NCBI GenBank assembly: GCA_002105175.1
Contig: MCGE01000025.1
Coordinates: 1 to 64,000 of the forward strand
Source of the DNA: Absidia repens
Lineage: Eukaryota; Mucoromycota; Mucoromycetes; Mucorales; Cunninghamellaceae
DNA length: 64,000 nt
Reading direction: 5' to 3'
Both the position numbers and the translations under genes were made by a program. Positions 10,802 to 22,283 of this stretch are shown one piece after another. Each line of letters starts with the position of its first letter. The stretch's first letter is position 1. The notes under the pieces were generated by a model. That model had not been told where the DNA came from and did no database searches. It saw nothing but the letters and a program-made list of their open reading frames with translations.

Positions 10802-12043
10802 ATGGCTGAACCAACAACTGAAGGTATCAAAGTGGTCGATGCTGAACCTCAAACCAATCAACCTAGCTCTCCAACTGCTGCCATGAACCCCAACTTGGTT
10901 CTCAACAATGCTTTAGATGGTTTCGCCAATCTTAGCTCAAAGTTCAACCCTTTTGCTCAAAAACTTGGAAAAGGGTTTGGTCAAGTACGACAAGTAAGTC
11001 ACACATAGCGAAATACATACATATATGTATACACTTTTTCAATAAAAAGTAGATCAAAAAATATTAACCTTTTTTTTCCTTCTCGTTCTAGTATGCTCAA
11101 GAACGACTTGGTACTGCCGAAGATATCACCGAACTACCTCAAGAATACAAGGATCTGGAAAAGGTACCCACACCCATCTATTTTATCTTTTAATATGATT
11201 GAAAAATTAAGCATGCACTTTTTTTTTTATTGTAGCGTGTAGATGCTCTTCGTGGTGTTCATGTCAATTTACTCAAGGTGGCGCGTACCTACAACCAACC
11301 TGCGTATGACTATCCCGTACAAATTCAAGAAACTTTGGTGGGACTCACTGGTACAATGGCAAGCCAATTCCAAAACTTGGCGTTATCTCCTGCTGAACGT
11401 GCTCAAGTCGAACAACAAGTACAACATGATGAAGCCAAACAACATCCCAAGACCTTATCTCATGCAGTGTCCCGTGTTGCTGGTCAAGGAGCAGAATCAG
11501 TCGGTGTGGATGAACCTCTTGGCAAAGCTCTCTTTAAGCTGGCTACGATTAATGAAAAGGTTGGTGACGCTCGGGTGAAAATGGATCAAGAAATTCTCAC
11601 GAAATTTAATCAACCTATGCAAACGACTCTTGGTACTTCTATTGAACAAGCCAACAAAGCAAGACGCAATGTGCAATCCGTACGGTTATCATTGGACTCA
11701 TGCAAAGCTCGTTACAGATCTGCTCGGCCTGAAAGATCTGATGCTGCTCGTTTGGAAGTAGAACAAGCAGAAGATCAATTCGTTGCTGCTGTGGAAGAAG
11801 CTACTAGTTTGATGAAGGTCGCTCTGGAAAATGTAAGTGAATGGGAACGGATATTTTGATAGTAGTCATGTATTGATTTTTTGGGATTTTTTATAGCCTG
11901 AACCTCTTCGAAACTTGGCTGATTTTGTCCATGCTCAAGTAAACTATTACAAGGAAGCTCAAGCTTTGTTATCGGAATTGGCCCCGGAACTGGATGAAAT
12001 TCAAGTCACTCAAGAATCTATCTATCGTAGCAGCCGCGATTAA
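10802..12043 (+). CDS. GVP36: BAR domain protein, Gvp36-like
   Basis: 335 aa from four exons: 10802-10993, 11092-11163, 11236-11832, 11897-12043. The N-terminal 40 residues are disordered, followed by NPFAQKLGKGFGQVRQ, which resembles the amphipathic lead of Gvp36. A long helical BAR region follows (FGQVRQYAQERLGTAEDITE to the end), rich in heptads. Gvp36 proteins bind curved Golgi and endosomal membranes and act in vesicle traffic and vacuole function; length agrees (yeast 326 aa). The divergent neighbour TUL1 also works in the late secretory pathway. The closing EIQVTQESIYRSSRD is the usual kind of C-terminus. Confidence 0.87.
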
Positions 12044-12357
12044 GCTTTTCTAGTGTTTATTTTATGCCCATATTATATATATACTTTCTATTCAAACTTA
12101 CTTTCTTAGTTGTAGTGATTATATTGTTACTTTTACTGTTATATCTATTTTTATTTTTATTATTATTTTTGTGGTTATTTTTGAATTAAAAATAGCGATA
12201 GTCATTCGTTTATTGTTGAAAAATATACATCACGCTTGGGGATGTTTGTCGGGGGTTGATTTATGGCGATGAAAAAAAAAAAAAAAAATTGGGCAACACG
12301 GTCAATCTTTTTGTCTCCCTCCCTGTTTTATTTTTTTATTCTGCAAAATACCTTCTC
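12044..12357. other. Short intergenic region between GVP36 and MKT1
   Basis: About 310 bp. It contains the GVP36 3' UTR (very AT-rich) and a 17-nt A run at about 12271, then a pyrimidine-rich leader (TCTCCCTCCCTG, T7) directly before the MKT1 start, probably its core promoter. Confidence 0.45.
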
Positions 12358-14261
12358 ATGCCTATTCGCCATTTTGAAAGTATGCGATTGATCACTTGAT
12401 GTCTTTTATTAAAACTTGAGGATATATAAATTGTAGTTTACCAACCAACGCTTTTTTTTCTACAGTTTTTACAGGAGAAAGACGACTGATTGAAACAGTT
12501 GCAGTATCTCAACTCAAAGGGACAAGACTTGGCATAGATGGAAACTACTGGCTACGAAAAATTTTGGTGAAGGAACCTAGCTTGTCTGCCATGGGTGGTA
12601 CTCCGTTTACTCTGCGCCAATCGATTGAAAATGAATTAAAGCACTTCAAGTAAGTCTATAATACAGACACGTTGTATGTAGATGCTGCAATTTAGGCTAA
12701 CACCACACCATACATCTGTTCTTATCCTTAGGGCCAACAATATTCAACCAGTATTTGTCTTCCCTGGATTATCACTCATTCGCAAATCCAAACCATTCAG
12801 TAATGAAGATACTCGTCCTGGCCACCGTGCTGCTGCATGGGAATTCTACGAAAAAGGAAAACTTGATGCTGCCATGTCCAAGTTTGCTAATGGTGGCGGC
12901 TTTCACCTTCCTGACGTTTTAAACTTGGTGTTTTATATTCTTCGGCAACACAAGGTTGAATTCATTCGTGCTCCTTATTCGCCATGGGCTCAGGTAACAA
13001 GTTTACAACAAAGTCTACGATGCAGTGTATTCAAAACCAAAGACAAGAACTAATACTGTGTTTTTATCGTGTGTGTGTGTGTGTGTGTGTATCTCCGGGT
13101 GGGGGAATATCTTAGCTTGCATACATGCACAATCATCCTCGACAAATAATCAATGCAATCTATGGTGGAGACGAACTGTTGATGTGGAATGTTGATCGAA
13201 TCATAACAGCCATTGATTTTACAGTAAGTAGAGCTAGGGATGTTTTACAGGAATTGATACTTGAACTGCTTCTTCATAATATCTTTTTAGAAAGGAAACT
13301 ATCAAACAGTCAACAAGAAAACAGTACTTGGTGATTTACGCGTATCTGAAGAACAATTTTTGGATATTTGTATTCTTGCAGGTTTTGAATACTGTCCCAC
13401 ATTCCCACCATTATCAGCGATCTCATTTACATTCAACGGTAATGAAGGATTGATAGTTGTATATTTACACCAGTTTAACTTGACCTTCTTTTCGTTTTTA
13501 TTTTAGGCGTACAAGAATTGATCAAGCAACACAAAACTGGATTTAATGCGGTACAAGCTTATTCTGATGATCCCAATGTAGTGAAGACTGGATATATTGA
13601 TGCATTTTGTCGAACCAGGTGTGCTGTCAAATACCATCTGATTCTTACTGATGAAGGCGAAGTTCAACCTCTCAATGCGGATCAAGCGCCAAATGACATT
13701 CACGAATTCATTGGTTATAGGCTTCCTGATGAATTGTATTATTACATGATGCGCGGATTAGTTGGTCCTCAGGTAATGGAAATATCTACAAATATCTTTT
13801 TTTTTTTTTTTTTACTGAACTCTGTACACTTACTATTATTGTTGTTGCTTACATTGAATAGGTGATCAATAATTTAGTGTCTGGTGTCTTGATCGAAAAT
13901 GCGCCCTTGGACAACGGTGAAACGACAGAGTATCGCAACTTTTTATTACAACTTCTCAGCATCCGAACACAAACATTAAGCTTGTTAACTCAACCACTAC
14001 ATCAATTCTTTCAACTACGCAAGGTGGCATGCTATTTTTGGTTTGACCCTTCCACTGAACAAATCATGTACCATAGACCAGGTCAAGGAGGCACTGAAAG
14101 TCAAAACAACGCCAACTTTTTGAACAATGTTTACGAAAAAACAAGTACCTGGAATGTGGCTAATGGTATCACCAAAACTGAAATGCAAGAACAACAGGTA
14201 AAGTTTGATGTGATAAATAAAGGGAGGATCTGTGCTATATCAAATAAACTAATCCATACGA

Positions 14262-14302
<41 letters not shown>

Positions 14303-15524
14303 AGACTGATCAAATCAATATTGCATTCTGTATCAAGGCAACTTGCACTGATGCAAAGGCAGCCAAAACCATCGCTCCTTCCAACACTGACAAGGTATTT
14401 AAAACGAATCTAATGAAATGCATGTTAGCTTACTTTGTTTTGATACATTTTAGATCATTGAAGATAAGGACGCGATTGTTGCCAATGTACTTTGGAAGAC
14501 TTTGGAAATTAGAGAGTAAGTGACACAAATGCATTGATTTATTGATTAACTTTATTTACTTGTTTTTCTTTCCTTTAGTTTTTTGACATCATCAAAACAT
14601 GTATATACTACTTGGGGTCGTGCGCTTTCCATATCCTTATCTACTCTCAAAAATCCGACATCTAACGAACAAGAAGCCTTTTTGACAGCCTTCGAATTAA
14701 TCCGATTTGGTGTCCTTACTGCAAACCCGTACAGCAAGACCTATGGAAAACCAGTGGGTGATGGTAAAACATTAGAAAAAAAAAAGATCAGCCATGATTA
14801 TCGGTTCTTTATTCTTTATGGAAATAACACTGATACTATTATTTTTATCCTTGCAGATAAACAGCATCGACATATCACACTATTTGCGCGCACAATGTCC
14901 CTGTTACCAATGGAATTCAAGGTAAGTAGAAGATGGGCACTTTCCGGTTTTATTATTATTCATGTACACTTTATCCCATTTTTAGAACTCTCTTTGGTCA
15001 GGTCCTTTTAGCCGTGATCTATTGGTATACAATGGATTTGTGAAGGCATTGAATCGTAGTTATCGGAATTTGTGTGAAATGGTAACCTTATCTTTCTTCT
15101 TGAATGGGCTTGTCGAAAAGGAGCGAAACGATTACCATGATATCTCGAACAGGTAAGCCAATATGAATGGGACAAAAATATATATAAAAAAAAAAGGGTA
15201 GTTGTATCTTACACATACTAATTATTGTCTTAACAATTATGCAGTCTTCCTTTTTTGACGGATAACAATGTTGCTTTGGGTATTGTTGCCCAACATTATC
15301 TGGAACAAAGCTTGAAAAATGATAATAACACAGCATTAGCATCAACAGAAGCAACATTTACAACTTGCATCAACATCAAGGCTGACCTTAAAAAAGGTGG
15401 TGAATTTTGGAATGGATTAATGGCTGGTGTGGATGTACTGAAGGACGCTGGAAAGATCTCGGATGAAACGTATAAAATGTTTACTGATGCAAATGACTGG
15501 CTCCAACACAAAGTCAAGTTTTAG
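12358..15524 (+). CDS. MKT1: Mkt1-like XPG/PIN-fold post-transcriptional regulator
   Basis: The start is a 22-nt first exon (12358-12379, MPIRHFE) spliced to 12466. This places MPIRHFE in front of GERRLIETVAVSQLKGTRLG, the usual Mkt1 opening, whereas without splicing the frame stops. About ten further exons follow. The XPG-N region spans GIDGNYWLRK to FVFPGLSL. The XPG-I-like region includes YGGDELLMWNVDRI and FLDICILAGFEYCPTF. The C-terminal Mkt1 domains (14580-15524) contain FLTAFELIRFGVLTANP and DISHYLRAQCPCYQWNS-like sequence. Mkt1 works with Pbp1 on poly(A)-proximal mRNA regulation. Metal-binding positions of the FEN1 fold look degenerate (FPG in place of FDG), as expected for a non-catalytic family. 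One intron has a (GT)n run at 13070-13090, another a 38-nt T run at about 14262. Confidence 0.88.
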
Positions 15525-15994
15525 TTCTAGTTTTAGTTTTAGACAATAGTATGGTACTTCCATCCCCACCTCCTTTTTTTTTTTTTTTTTTTTTTTTTTA
15601 ATAAAGACTTTTTTATCATTATGATTCCCTCCTTTCGTTGTATACATATATAAATATATATATTATTCTCTATTTCTTGCAGGTATCTTCAAAGTGTTAT
15701 ATTGGTGTGGTTGCCCTTGCAGGGTGAGCCGCATTCCAAAGGAAGAAATACTTTTGTTGACGATGATCCTTTGTGTGTGTGTGTGTTGAAATGTGTGGGC
15801 CTGTATTATATGTATATTTGTATTTGTATGGTGTGCTATATATGCATGGCTAGTGATATAAACAAAGAAGCACCTTGTTAAAAAAGCAAGCAGCAACAAG
15901 ATGAAAAGGAAAGGTATAAAAAGCCCCTGGAAACTTTATCATGCTTTCCTTTTGTCTAATTTTATACTTACTCTCATAATCACCACAGTCAATT
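15525..15994. other. Intergenic region between MKT1 and the orphan small gene
   Basis: It contains a T26 run at 15574-15599 followed by AATAAAGAC (15600), likely the MKT1 poly(A) signal. A GTGTGTGTGTGTG stretch lies at 15772-15784. No gene supported on either strand. Confidence 0.45.
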
Positions 15995-16390
15995 ATGCCC
16001 ACTTCTCTCACCAGGAAAAATCATTTTTCTCGCTCAAGAAGAACAGGAACACCACAATCGTTGTCTATCGTAATACCATCTCAATGCCACCAACAAGTCA
16101 ATTCCTCAAACCACACTATTTATAACTATGACGACGACGCTACATCAATTAGCCAATCTACCATATCATCCAGCCCGACTTTAACTGTAGCATCCTTGAA
16201 TGATACATTATCTGATGAAGATGATCAATACATACAATCATCGACATCCCCAGGAAGCCCGTGGACAAGCACAGATGGTGTCTATTCAAATTTTTACTTA
16301 AAACTGCCAAATGGTAAGTGGCGAGTACGATGTCGAACGGGCGATCGCAAAATTATTGGCACTTATGAAGTGGATGGATCCATGATTTAA
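15995..16390 (+). CDS. Orphan small protein with conserved-looking C-terminal motif
   Basis: Intronless, 131 aa, no family recognised. The first 90 residues are Ser/Thr/Asn-rich and probably disordered (MPTSLTRKNHFSRSRRTGTP at the start). The last 35 or so look folded: SNFYLKLPNGKWRVRCRTGD followed by RKIIGTYEVDGSMI, an alternation of basic and aromatic residues that could form a small beta structure. It follows MKT1 by 470 bp on the same strand and has its own upstream AT-rich DNA. Support is the coherent codon use and the uncommon Trp/Arg-rich ending; a search against related genomes would settle it. Confidence 0.6.
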   Translation: MPTSLTRKNHFSRSRRTGTPQSLSIVIPSQCHQQVNSSNHTIYNYDDDATSISQSTISSSPTLTVASLNDTLSDEDDQYIQSSTSPGSPWTSTDGVYSNFYLKLPNGKWRVRCRTGDRKIIGTYEVDGSMI

Positions 16391-16847
16391 AAATAAAAAA
16401 ATAAAAAAAAACCTGGCTTTATTTTATTTATTCTCTACCACTATTATTATATTTCTATATCATAAACATATTTATATCTACCTTTTTATGAATTGAAAAA
16501 CTAATGCAGCGTCCATACCATGGTAATATTCGAATAGGAAGCAGCAATAACGATAATAAAAAAATGCACTTCATATTTTACATATCATTGTTTGTTTGTT
16601 TAATCTTATTTTCATGATTTTATTTTTTTTGAATTACAACCGAAGTTCCTTATTTTCTATCGTGCAGCTGGATACAGTTTTTGGCATCACCGATTTCATT
16701 CAGTAATTATCCGTTCCTGAAAAGAAAATGTCTTTGGGTGCCGTGACTGATGAGTTTTGAAATCCGCTGGCTGGCTAATTTTTTGCGCTCGGTAAAACAG
16801 ACGCCCACTTTTTTTTTTTTTTTTTTTTTTTTTGTTGTTTTTTACCC
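16391..16847. other. Intergenic region upstream of the PPR-like gene
   Basis: AT-rich, with several A/T runs. A T25 run at 16809-16833 lies directly before the PPR-like start and may belong to its promoter or leader. No gene supported. Confidence 0.4.
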
Positions 16848-18176
16848 TTGATATTATTTTGGAATACCATGTCCCTGTCCATACCTTTTAATGGATCAAC
16901 ACAATGTCTTCTAAAATATCTTTTCAGCTTACCTGTATTGTTACCAAGAAATCGACCAGTATCAACACTTTGCCTGGCCTGCTTACGGATTCAACTTGGA
17001 CAGCATCAAAAACAACAATTTATACCAAAAAAATCTATTGATTCACACCTTGCAACTGCCTTCGGAACTTACCTGTCCCTCAATTCACGATCATATTCCT
17101 CACTTTCATCTACTAGAAAGCTATTCACCACCTCTGGATTACAACGACGGAAACAAACAACGGTTGTGTCTAGCGTAATCAATTCGAGATCTATCAGTAC
17201 TTCTATTGACCCGATTCAAAAACAACAACAGACATCGACTTCCATTGCAATGATTTACTATGCAAAACATGGTGAAGCTGATCAGTGCTTGAAACATTAC
17301 CTCCAGCTACTGGAATCACAGGGGAAATTGCCATGTCACGAAGCCTTACATCAACTTGCACGGGTCTTATACTCCAAGCGACACTTGTCCGGTTTCTCTA
17401 TCCTTCATGATACCCTTCTGGCTTACTACAAGCTGAATCCTCCTTCTGGACGACAATCGCGCAACCTTGCTTATATATACACCATGTTTATCAATTTGAT
17501 AATGCGACAACCCAACTACACCAAAAAACGTTCGCCAACTTCGTCCAATGTCAGAAAATCACAACGGTTATCGGATCAGTCACCTCGCTACTCCAGTTCA
17601 CCACTACCATTATCCGTAACATCGTCAACGACCTCACCATCTATGACTATGACAACAAAAACAACAACTATCATACAGTTATGTCAGGAAATGCGTGAAC
17701 TTGGATTAACCGGCTCACCAGTACTCTACAACAGTCTGCTCAAGTTTTGTGTGATGAAGATGGACTCAGCATTAGCGACGTCACTTTACAAGGAACTTGT
17801 GAACATATGTCCTCCTACCAAGCATACATATAGCATCTTACTGGATTTAGCACGGAAGCAAAAAGATAGTGGTTTGATATTGCAAGTATTGGATCGGTTG
17901 GAATTAGATGGGATTGTGCCGGACCGTCCGATGGTGAGTACCGTGATGTTGGCTTTATGTGATCAACAGCAGTACATGATGGCGATCGAATTTGTTGACC
18001 AACTGGCTCGTCATGCTCCTCAGGTGATGGGCCCACAATACAAATCGGTGCTGATGGATACACTTGATCGTCATTATCAGCAACACAAGCGAAAAAACAA
18101 ACGTCAACAACGCTATCTCCAACAACAAAATCAGGACCAAGCTGCTCGAAAATTACAACAGTCAATGGAACTATGA
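16848..18176 (+). CDS. Pentatricopeptide-repeat-like protein, probably mitochondrial
   Basis: Single exon, up to 442 aa. The first ATG (16848) and the next (16869, MSLSIPFNGS) are both possible; the second has a cleaner leader. The N-terminal 130 residues are Ser/Arg/Gln-rich and low in acidic residues, fitting a long mitochondrial presequence. PPR-like helical hairpins follow: IYYAKHGEADQCLKHYLQLL, then SPVLYNSLLKFCVMKMDSAL, KHTYSILLDLARKQKDSGL and DRPMVSTVMLALCDQQQYMM. A Ser/Thr linker separates the first from the others. The C-terminus is a Gln/Lys-rich tail. Such proteins bind organellar RNA; the specific role is not readable. Confidence 0.7.
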   Translation: MILFWNTMSLSIPFNGSTQCLLKYLFSLPVLLPRNRPVSTLCLACLRIQLGQHQKQQFIPKKSIDSHLATAFGTYLSLNSRSYSSLSSTRKLFTTSGLQRRKQTTVVSSVINSRSISTSIDPIQKQQQTSTSIAMIYYAKHGEADQCLKHYLQLLESQGKLPCHEALHQLARVLYSKRHLSGFSILHDTLLAYYKLNPPSGRQSRNLAYIYTMFINLIMRQPNYTKKRSPTSSNVRKSQRLSDQSPRYSSSPLPLSVTSSTTSPSMTMTTKTTTIIQLCQEMRELGLTGSPVLYNSLLKFCVMKMDSALATSLYKELVNICPPTKHTYSILLDLARKQKDSGLILQVLDRLELDGIVPDRPMVSTVMLALCDQQQYMMAIEFVDQLARHAPQVMGPQYKSVLMDTLDRHYQQHKRKNKRQQRYLQQQNQDQAARKLQQSMEL

Positions 18177-18992
18177 CCACGCTTTCCTCCAATCATCAAC
18201 GACACAACCATCATGATTTTGACAACAAGGAGGAGGAAGGGGAAAACACGACACTTGGCCACCATGGGACTCTCTGGAATATACCGCATGTTAGATAGGT
18301 CATATTAGAATATATTTATAGACATAGTTATTAGTAAATAGTTTAGACACACACACACACACACACACCATCCCTTACCCCATATTCTTCCTATTGTTAT
18401 TTTTATTACTGTATTATTTTCTTAGAATGAATTTATGTATCATAATAAAAAAAAAAAAGTTTTTATATTTTATTCTCATCATGGACAGTATATGCATTGG
18501 ATTTTTCGATTTTGTACTGGACTACATATACATACATTATTGTTTTATTCTGGGTAGATAGATATCATATCATAGTTTTGTGAAAATTCATTAAAACGAT
18601 AAAGCTTTCGTAAGTTTATCATTATTGCCGATGATTCTGGTACTCGATGATTGTTGCACTTGGGAAAGAAAACCATGCACAATGTCATTTACTCCTTTGC
18701 CCTTCTGAGCACCAAGTTGCATACATGTACAGTCCAGTCCAAACATGTTATGTTGATATTGACTTCATTTGTGATACGAAAAAAAAAAAAAAATAGGCAT
18801 ACTCCAAAGTATGTTGTTGTTGTTTTTCAGGTCCATTTAGAAAGTTCTCCGTGAGATGATTCTATGGGAGTCCAATTTTTAAAAGGGTGGTCTTAAACGA
18901 ACGGTCACTAGAAAATGGAGCATATGATAAATAGGATGCAATATCATATCTTCAATGCAAAAACTAATCGCGCCCTAATTTTCGCCTGTCTG

Positions 18993-19029
<37 letters not shown>

Positions 19030-19420
19030 TATATACAGTGGAGGTCACGGTGATGGCAGAGTTTAGCTTGATTGAATATGAATGGTAAAGAGGGGGAACG
19101 GTCTCGTTCCCTATTAAGTGAGTTGGCACTGTATATCAGTCACTAATCCTTCGGAGTGAGAGCAGGGCAACGAGTTACAGATAATTTATGTAGCGATGCA
19201 AAATGCGGCTACATGCAGAAAAAGACTTGGATGGCCTTGTATGATTGGTCGAGCAGGAATGTTACTATCTTTATTACGTTGTGATTTACGGATCGAAAGT
19301 AGTCATTGGGGGTCAAGTCAGATAGCAAGTGTTTAGTAGGACATAGGCAAATGAGATACAAGGACGATATTGCTTGTTATACGATTGGTCAGAGAATAGT
19401 TAATAAATTAATTAATAAAA
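18177..19420. other. Gene-poor region with microsatellite and poly(A) runs
   Basis: It contains the PPR-gene 3' UTR, a (CA)n run at 18349-18369, AATAAAAAA at 18443 and an A31-33 run ending near 19023. No gene supported. The right part (about 19300-19420) may be a further diverged extension of repeat copy D, because it resembles bases just after copy C. Confidence 0.4.
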
Positions 19421-20050
19421 CGACATATTTTATTAAAGCGTATTGGTAACTACTAAAACTAAAGGTGAGGGGTCCATTTTAACAAAGGATCTACCGGAGG
19501 CAGAATAGAATGAGAGTCTATCAGTAGAGTTGAACAATAGTCAACACTAATCTAAAGGGACAATTGTGAAAAGGTATCTACAGTAATCTATTGTACAGAT
19601 AATGAGAAAGACAAATGCTGTCTTAATTCTTTTTTGTTGCAACAAAACAAACGATCAACACTAATCAAATGGGATAATGATCGTAAAAAGGAATCTATTA
19701 CACGGGGCATGAGAACAATTAATGGAACGTTTTTTCATTAAAGGATATAAAAGAGACATATTTATTAAGATATAGATACAAAAATGGACAAGCTAACACT
19801 AAAATAAGCTAATGAAGGCTCCAAAAAGCCTACTAACGGTGCTTTCAGATCCTAGATCCAAAATGAAAGGGTTTCCCCATGCATCTTGTGATCTCTGAGC
19901 TGAAACCCCTTCTAAACTAGTCCTGATACAATTCTAGGTCCAAAATAACCCCATAGAAGTTGAATGGTGAAGAAAAAAAAAAAGGAAGAAAAAAAAAAGA
20001 AAGGAAAGGAAAGACAAATAAATAAATAAATTCCACGTGGGCGGAATTTA
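19421..20050 (-). repeat. Dispersed repeat family, copy D (inverted relative to A, B and C)
   Basis: Read on the minus strand it begins TTTAAATTCCGCCCACGTGG (20050-20030). It passes a long T/C tract, then ACAAGATGCATGGGGAAACC, then TTAATAAATATG at about 19760. Two modules with GATTAGTGTTGA lie at about 19655-19670 and 19541-19560. The copy ends at TTTAATAAAATATG (19421-19440). It aligns with copy C over nearly its whole length, including the second polyadenylation-like signal. No coding capacity. Confidence 0.78.
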
Positions 20051-20909
20051 AATTGTTTTCTGCCGGCTGCTTCAGAATAACCACTCGCTACGTTCATCAC
20101 CATCCCACACACATACTCCACACTCACCCCTTACCCACTTTATACTGTTATTTTTAGGACAGATATTAAGGCAGTATTACTATATTAGCTTGGTGTTAGT
20201 TGTTGCAGTTTATATCTACAGTTGAATACAACTTTTCTCTTTATAGTATTTGTCTCTCATAGGTTTAGTTTGTGTTGTTGATTGGCTATACGTATATGTG
20301 TAGACAAAACAAATCAGAAAAAAGATGTGTGTATGTGTGAATGCAAAAACAAGTGGGCTGTGTATTAGGCGATATTTTCCAATTACCGTTCTCAGCTCCC
20401 CGTCTACTTTTCTCAAAAAAAAAAAAAAAAAAGGGCGCTCATAGGCCCATAAAGGACCATGCTATATCTTTACGCATGCTGTGATATAAGTCCTAGAGAT
20501 GATCTTTCATGACTCACAGACTATGGTGACAAGGATCCATTTTGGCTACGAATATAAAATAATATGATTTCCATGTAGTTTGTGTATAACATATTCTTGG
20601 ATAAATAAAAGCCATCCTTTATGATTTTATTTGGCATTTTGTTTGTTTGGTAGCGATGGTATCATCGTATGACAGACTTTTCCGAGACTTCTGCAAAATC
20701 TTTAAGCAGGTGACCCTTTTGATGCACATAACAAACGAAGCCTCAAAATTGCCTGTGTGGGGAAATCGGTCGGAATTTGCAATAAACCAGTCTCTTGATT
20801 TGTAAGCCATACCATTGCATGAAGAACTGGTTTTTTGATCTATGATATATAAAGGGAACGTAACTCATATCTTTTATTATTATTATCACTATTATTTATC
20901 AGCAAGAAA
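20051..20909. other. Gene-poor region upstream of the GST gene
   Basis: Holds the repeat D flank, an A17 run near 20416-20432 and AT-rich sequence. A TATATAAAG at 20846-20854 lies about 55 bp before the GST ATG and is a plausible TATA box for it. No other gene supported. Confidence 0.5.
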
Positions 20910-21871
20910 ATGACTCTTACCAACGTTACGCTTCACTACTTCAATTTCAAAACCAAACCCTGTAAGTTTGACAAGTTTTATACAGTCGTATGTCTTTTTT
21001 TTTTTTAAATTGGGCTTTTTTTTTTTTTTTTTCTTGAATTTAGCTACTGCCGGATTTGGTGAAAATTTGAACTTGCTCCTAAAAGATGCTGGCGTTGATT
21101 TTAAGTATGTTCGATTCGATTACTGGAACTGGCACCAAGACAGAGTTGATTTCGCCAAGAACAAGAATATCCCTCATCTTACTTTGCCTCTAGTTGAAAT
21201 AGATGGTGTATCGTATAATAAAACTGTTCCAACAATGCGTTTTTTGAGCAAAAAACTTGGTTAGTAGAAAAAAAAAAGCCAACCATTGATGCAAAATCAC
21301 TCATCGGGCCTTGAATTTAAATATAACAAAATAGGAAAATATACTGGAGACAACGATGAAGAAGAGTATCGTTTGGATGCGGTTGCTGATATTGTCCGGG
21401 ATCATTTTGGATCATACATTGAGTTGTTTGTCTCCACTGACCAAGAAAAGCTTAAAGAGCATTTCGAAAACGATACCAAAAAATATTTGGCGGCTTACAA
21501 TAACATTTATGGCGAAAATGATGGTGCTTATATCTTGGGCGATGAAGTATGATGTAACAGTCACCATGTCTAAACGACAATTGTTGATACATATAAGTAT
21601 TAACAATTTTTTTTGAAAATATTTAGATATCCTACGCCGATTTTCTTGTATATCATATCCTTGATGAAGATAACTACGCCTTGCGGGATCACTTTGAATT
21701 GATTGAAAAAGTAATTAATACAGCATACAAAAAAAGCAAATATCTTCAATATATATCACAGACATTAACTTCTCTTAAATATGATAGGATTACCCCAATG
21801 TTGCTCGCTTTATTAAAACCTTTATCCAACGCCCCAAGTTAGCTGACTACCTTGCCAGCCTGAAAAACTGA
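20910..21871 (+). CDS. Glutathione S-transferase
   Basis: 215 aa from five exons: 20910-20961, 21044-21259, 21335-21546, 21627-21710, 21788-21871; all junctions keep frame. The thioredoxin-fold N-terminal domain starts TLHYFNFKTKPSTAGFGENL, with the Tyr at the usual catalytic place for the sigma/alpha-like class. HLTLPLVEIDGVSYNKTVPT gives the cis-Pro and the glutathione-binding segment. The all-helical C-terminal domain (GDNDEEEYRLDAVADIVRDH to the end) contains the ISYADFLVYHILD motif typical of GST-C. Cytosolic conjugation of glutathione to electrophiles is the expected role. TATA-like TATATAAAG is upstream at about 20846. Confidence 0.9.
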
Positions 21872-22283
21872 AAATTAAAATATTTTATGACCCAATAAAA
21901 ATTATGATCTTTTTTACGGCTATACGATACATTTTTTTTTTTTTTTTAATAAGAAAGCGGACTTCGATCATGCACTATGACTGCTCAGCTTTATATTCGT
22001 CTACATTATACATGTTACTATTGAAGATGGTCGACTTGAGCAAAAAAGAAAAAGTTTAAAATATAATAACCTCTTTTGTGCATGTGTACCACCCATAACA
22101 AAGTGTCTCTAAAAGAATGATATAAAGTTTGATACAGTAAAAAATTGGAGTTTTATTATGATCTTTTGCAAATAACAAAAGAAAAATACAATATGCATAA
22201 AAAATCTAAAATATAAAAGCGTTACTACAATGATATAAAACTACAATGTGAAACTACAAACTAAAAAAATATACATCTAATAA
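21872..22283. other. Convergent 3' ends of GST and subtilase A
   Basis: AT-rich 3' flanks: CCCAATAAAAATT at 21890 serves the GST, while TTTTATTATG near 22152 read on the minus strand serves subtilase A. No gene. Confidence 0.5.
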
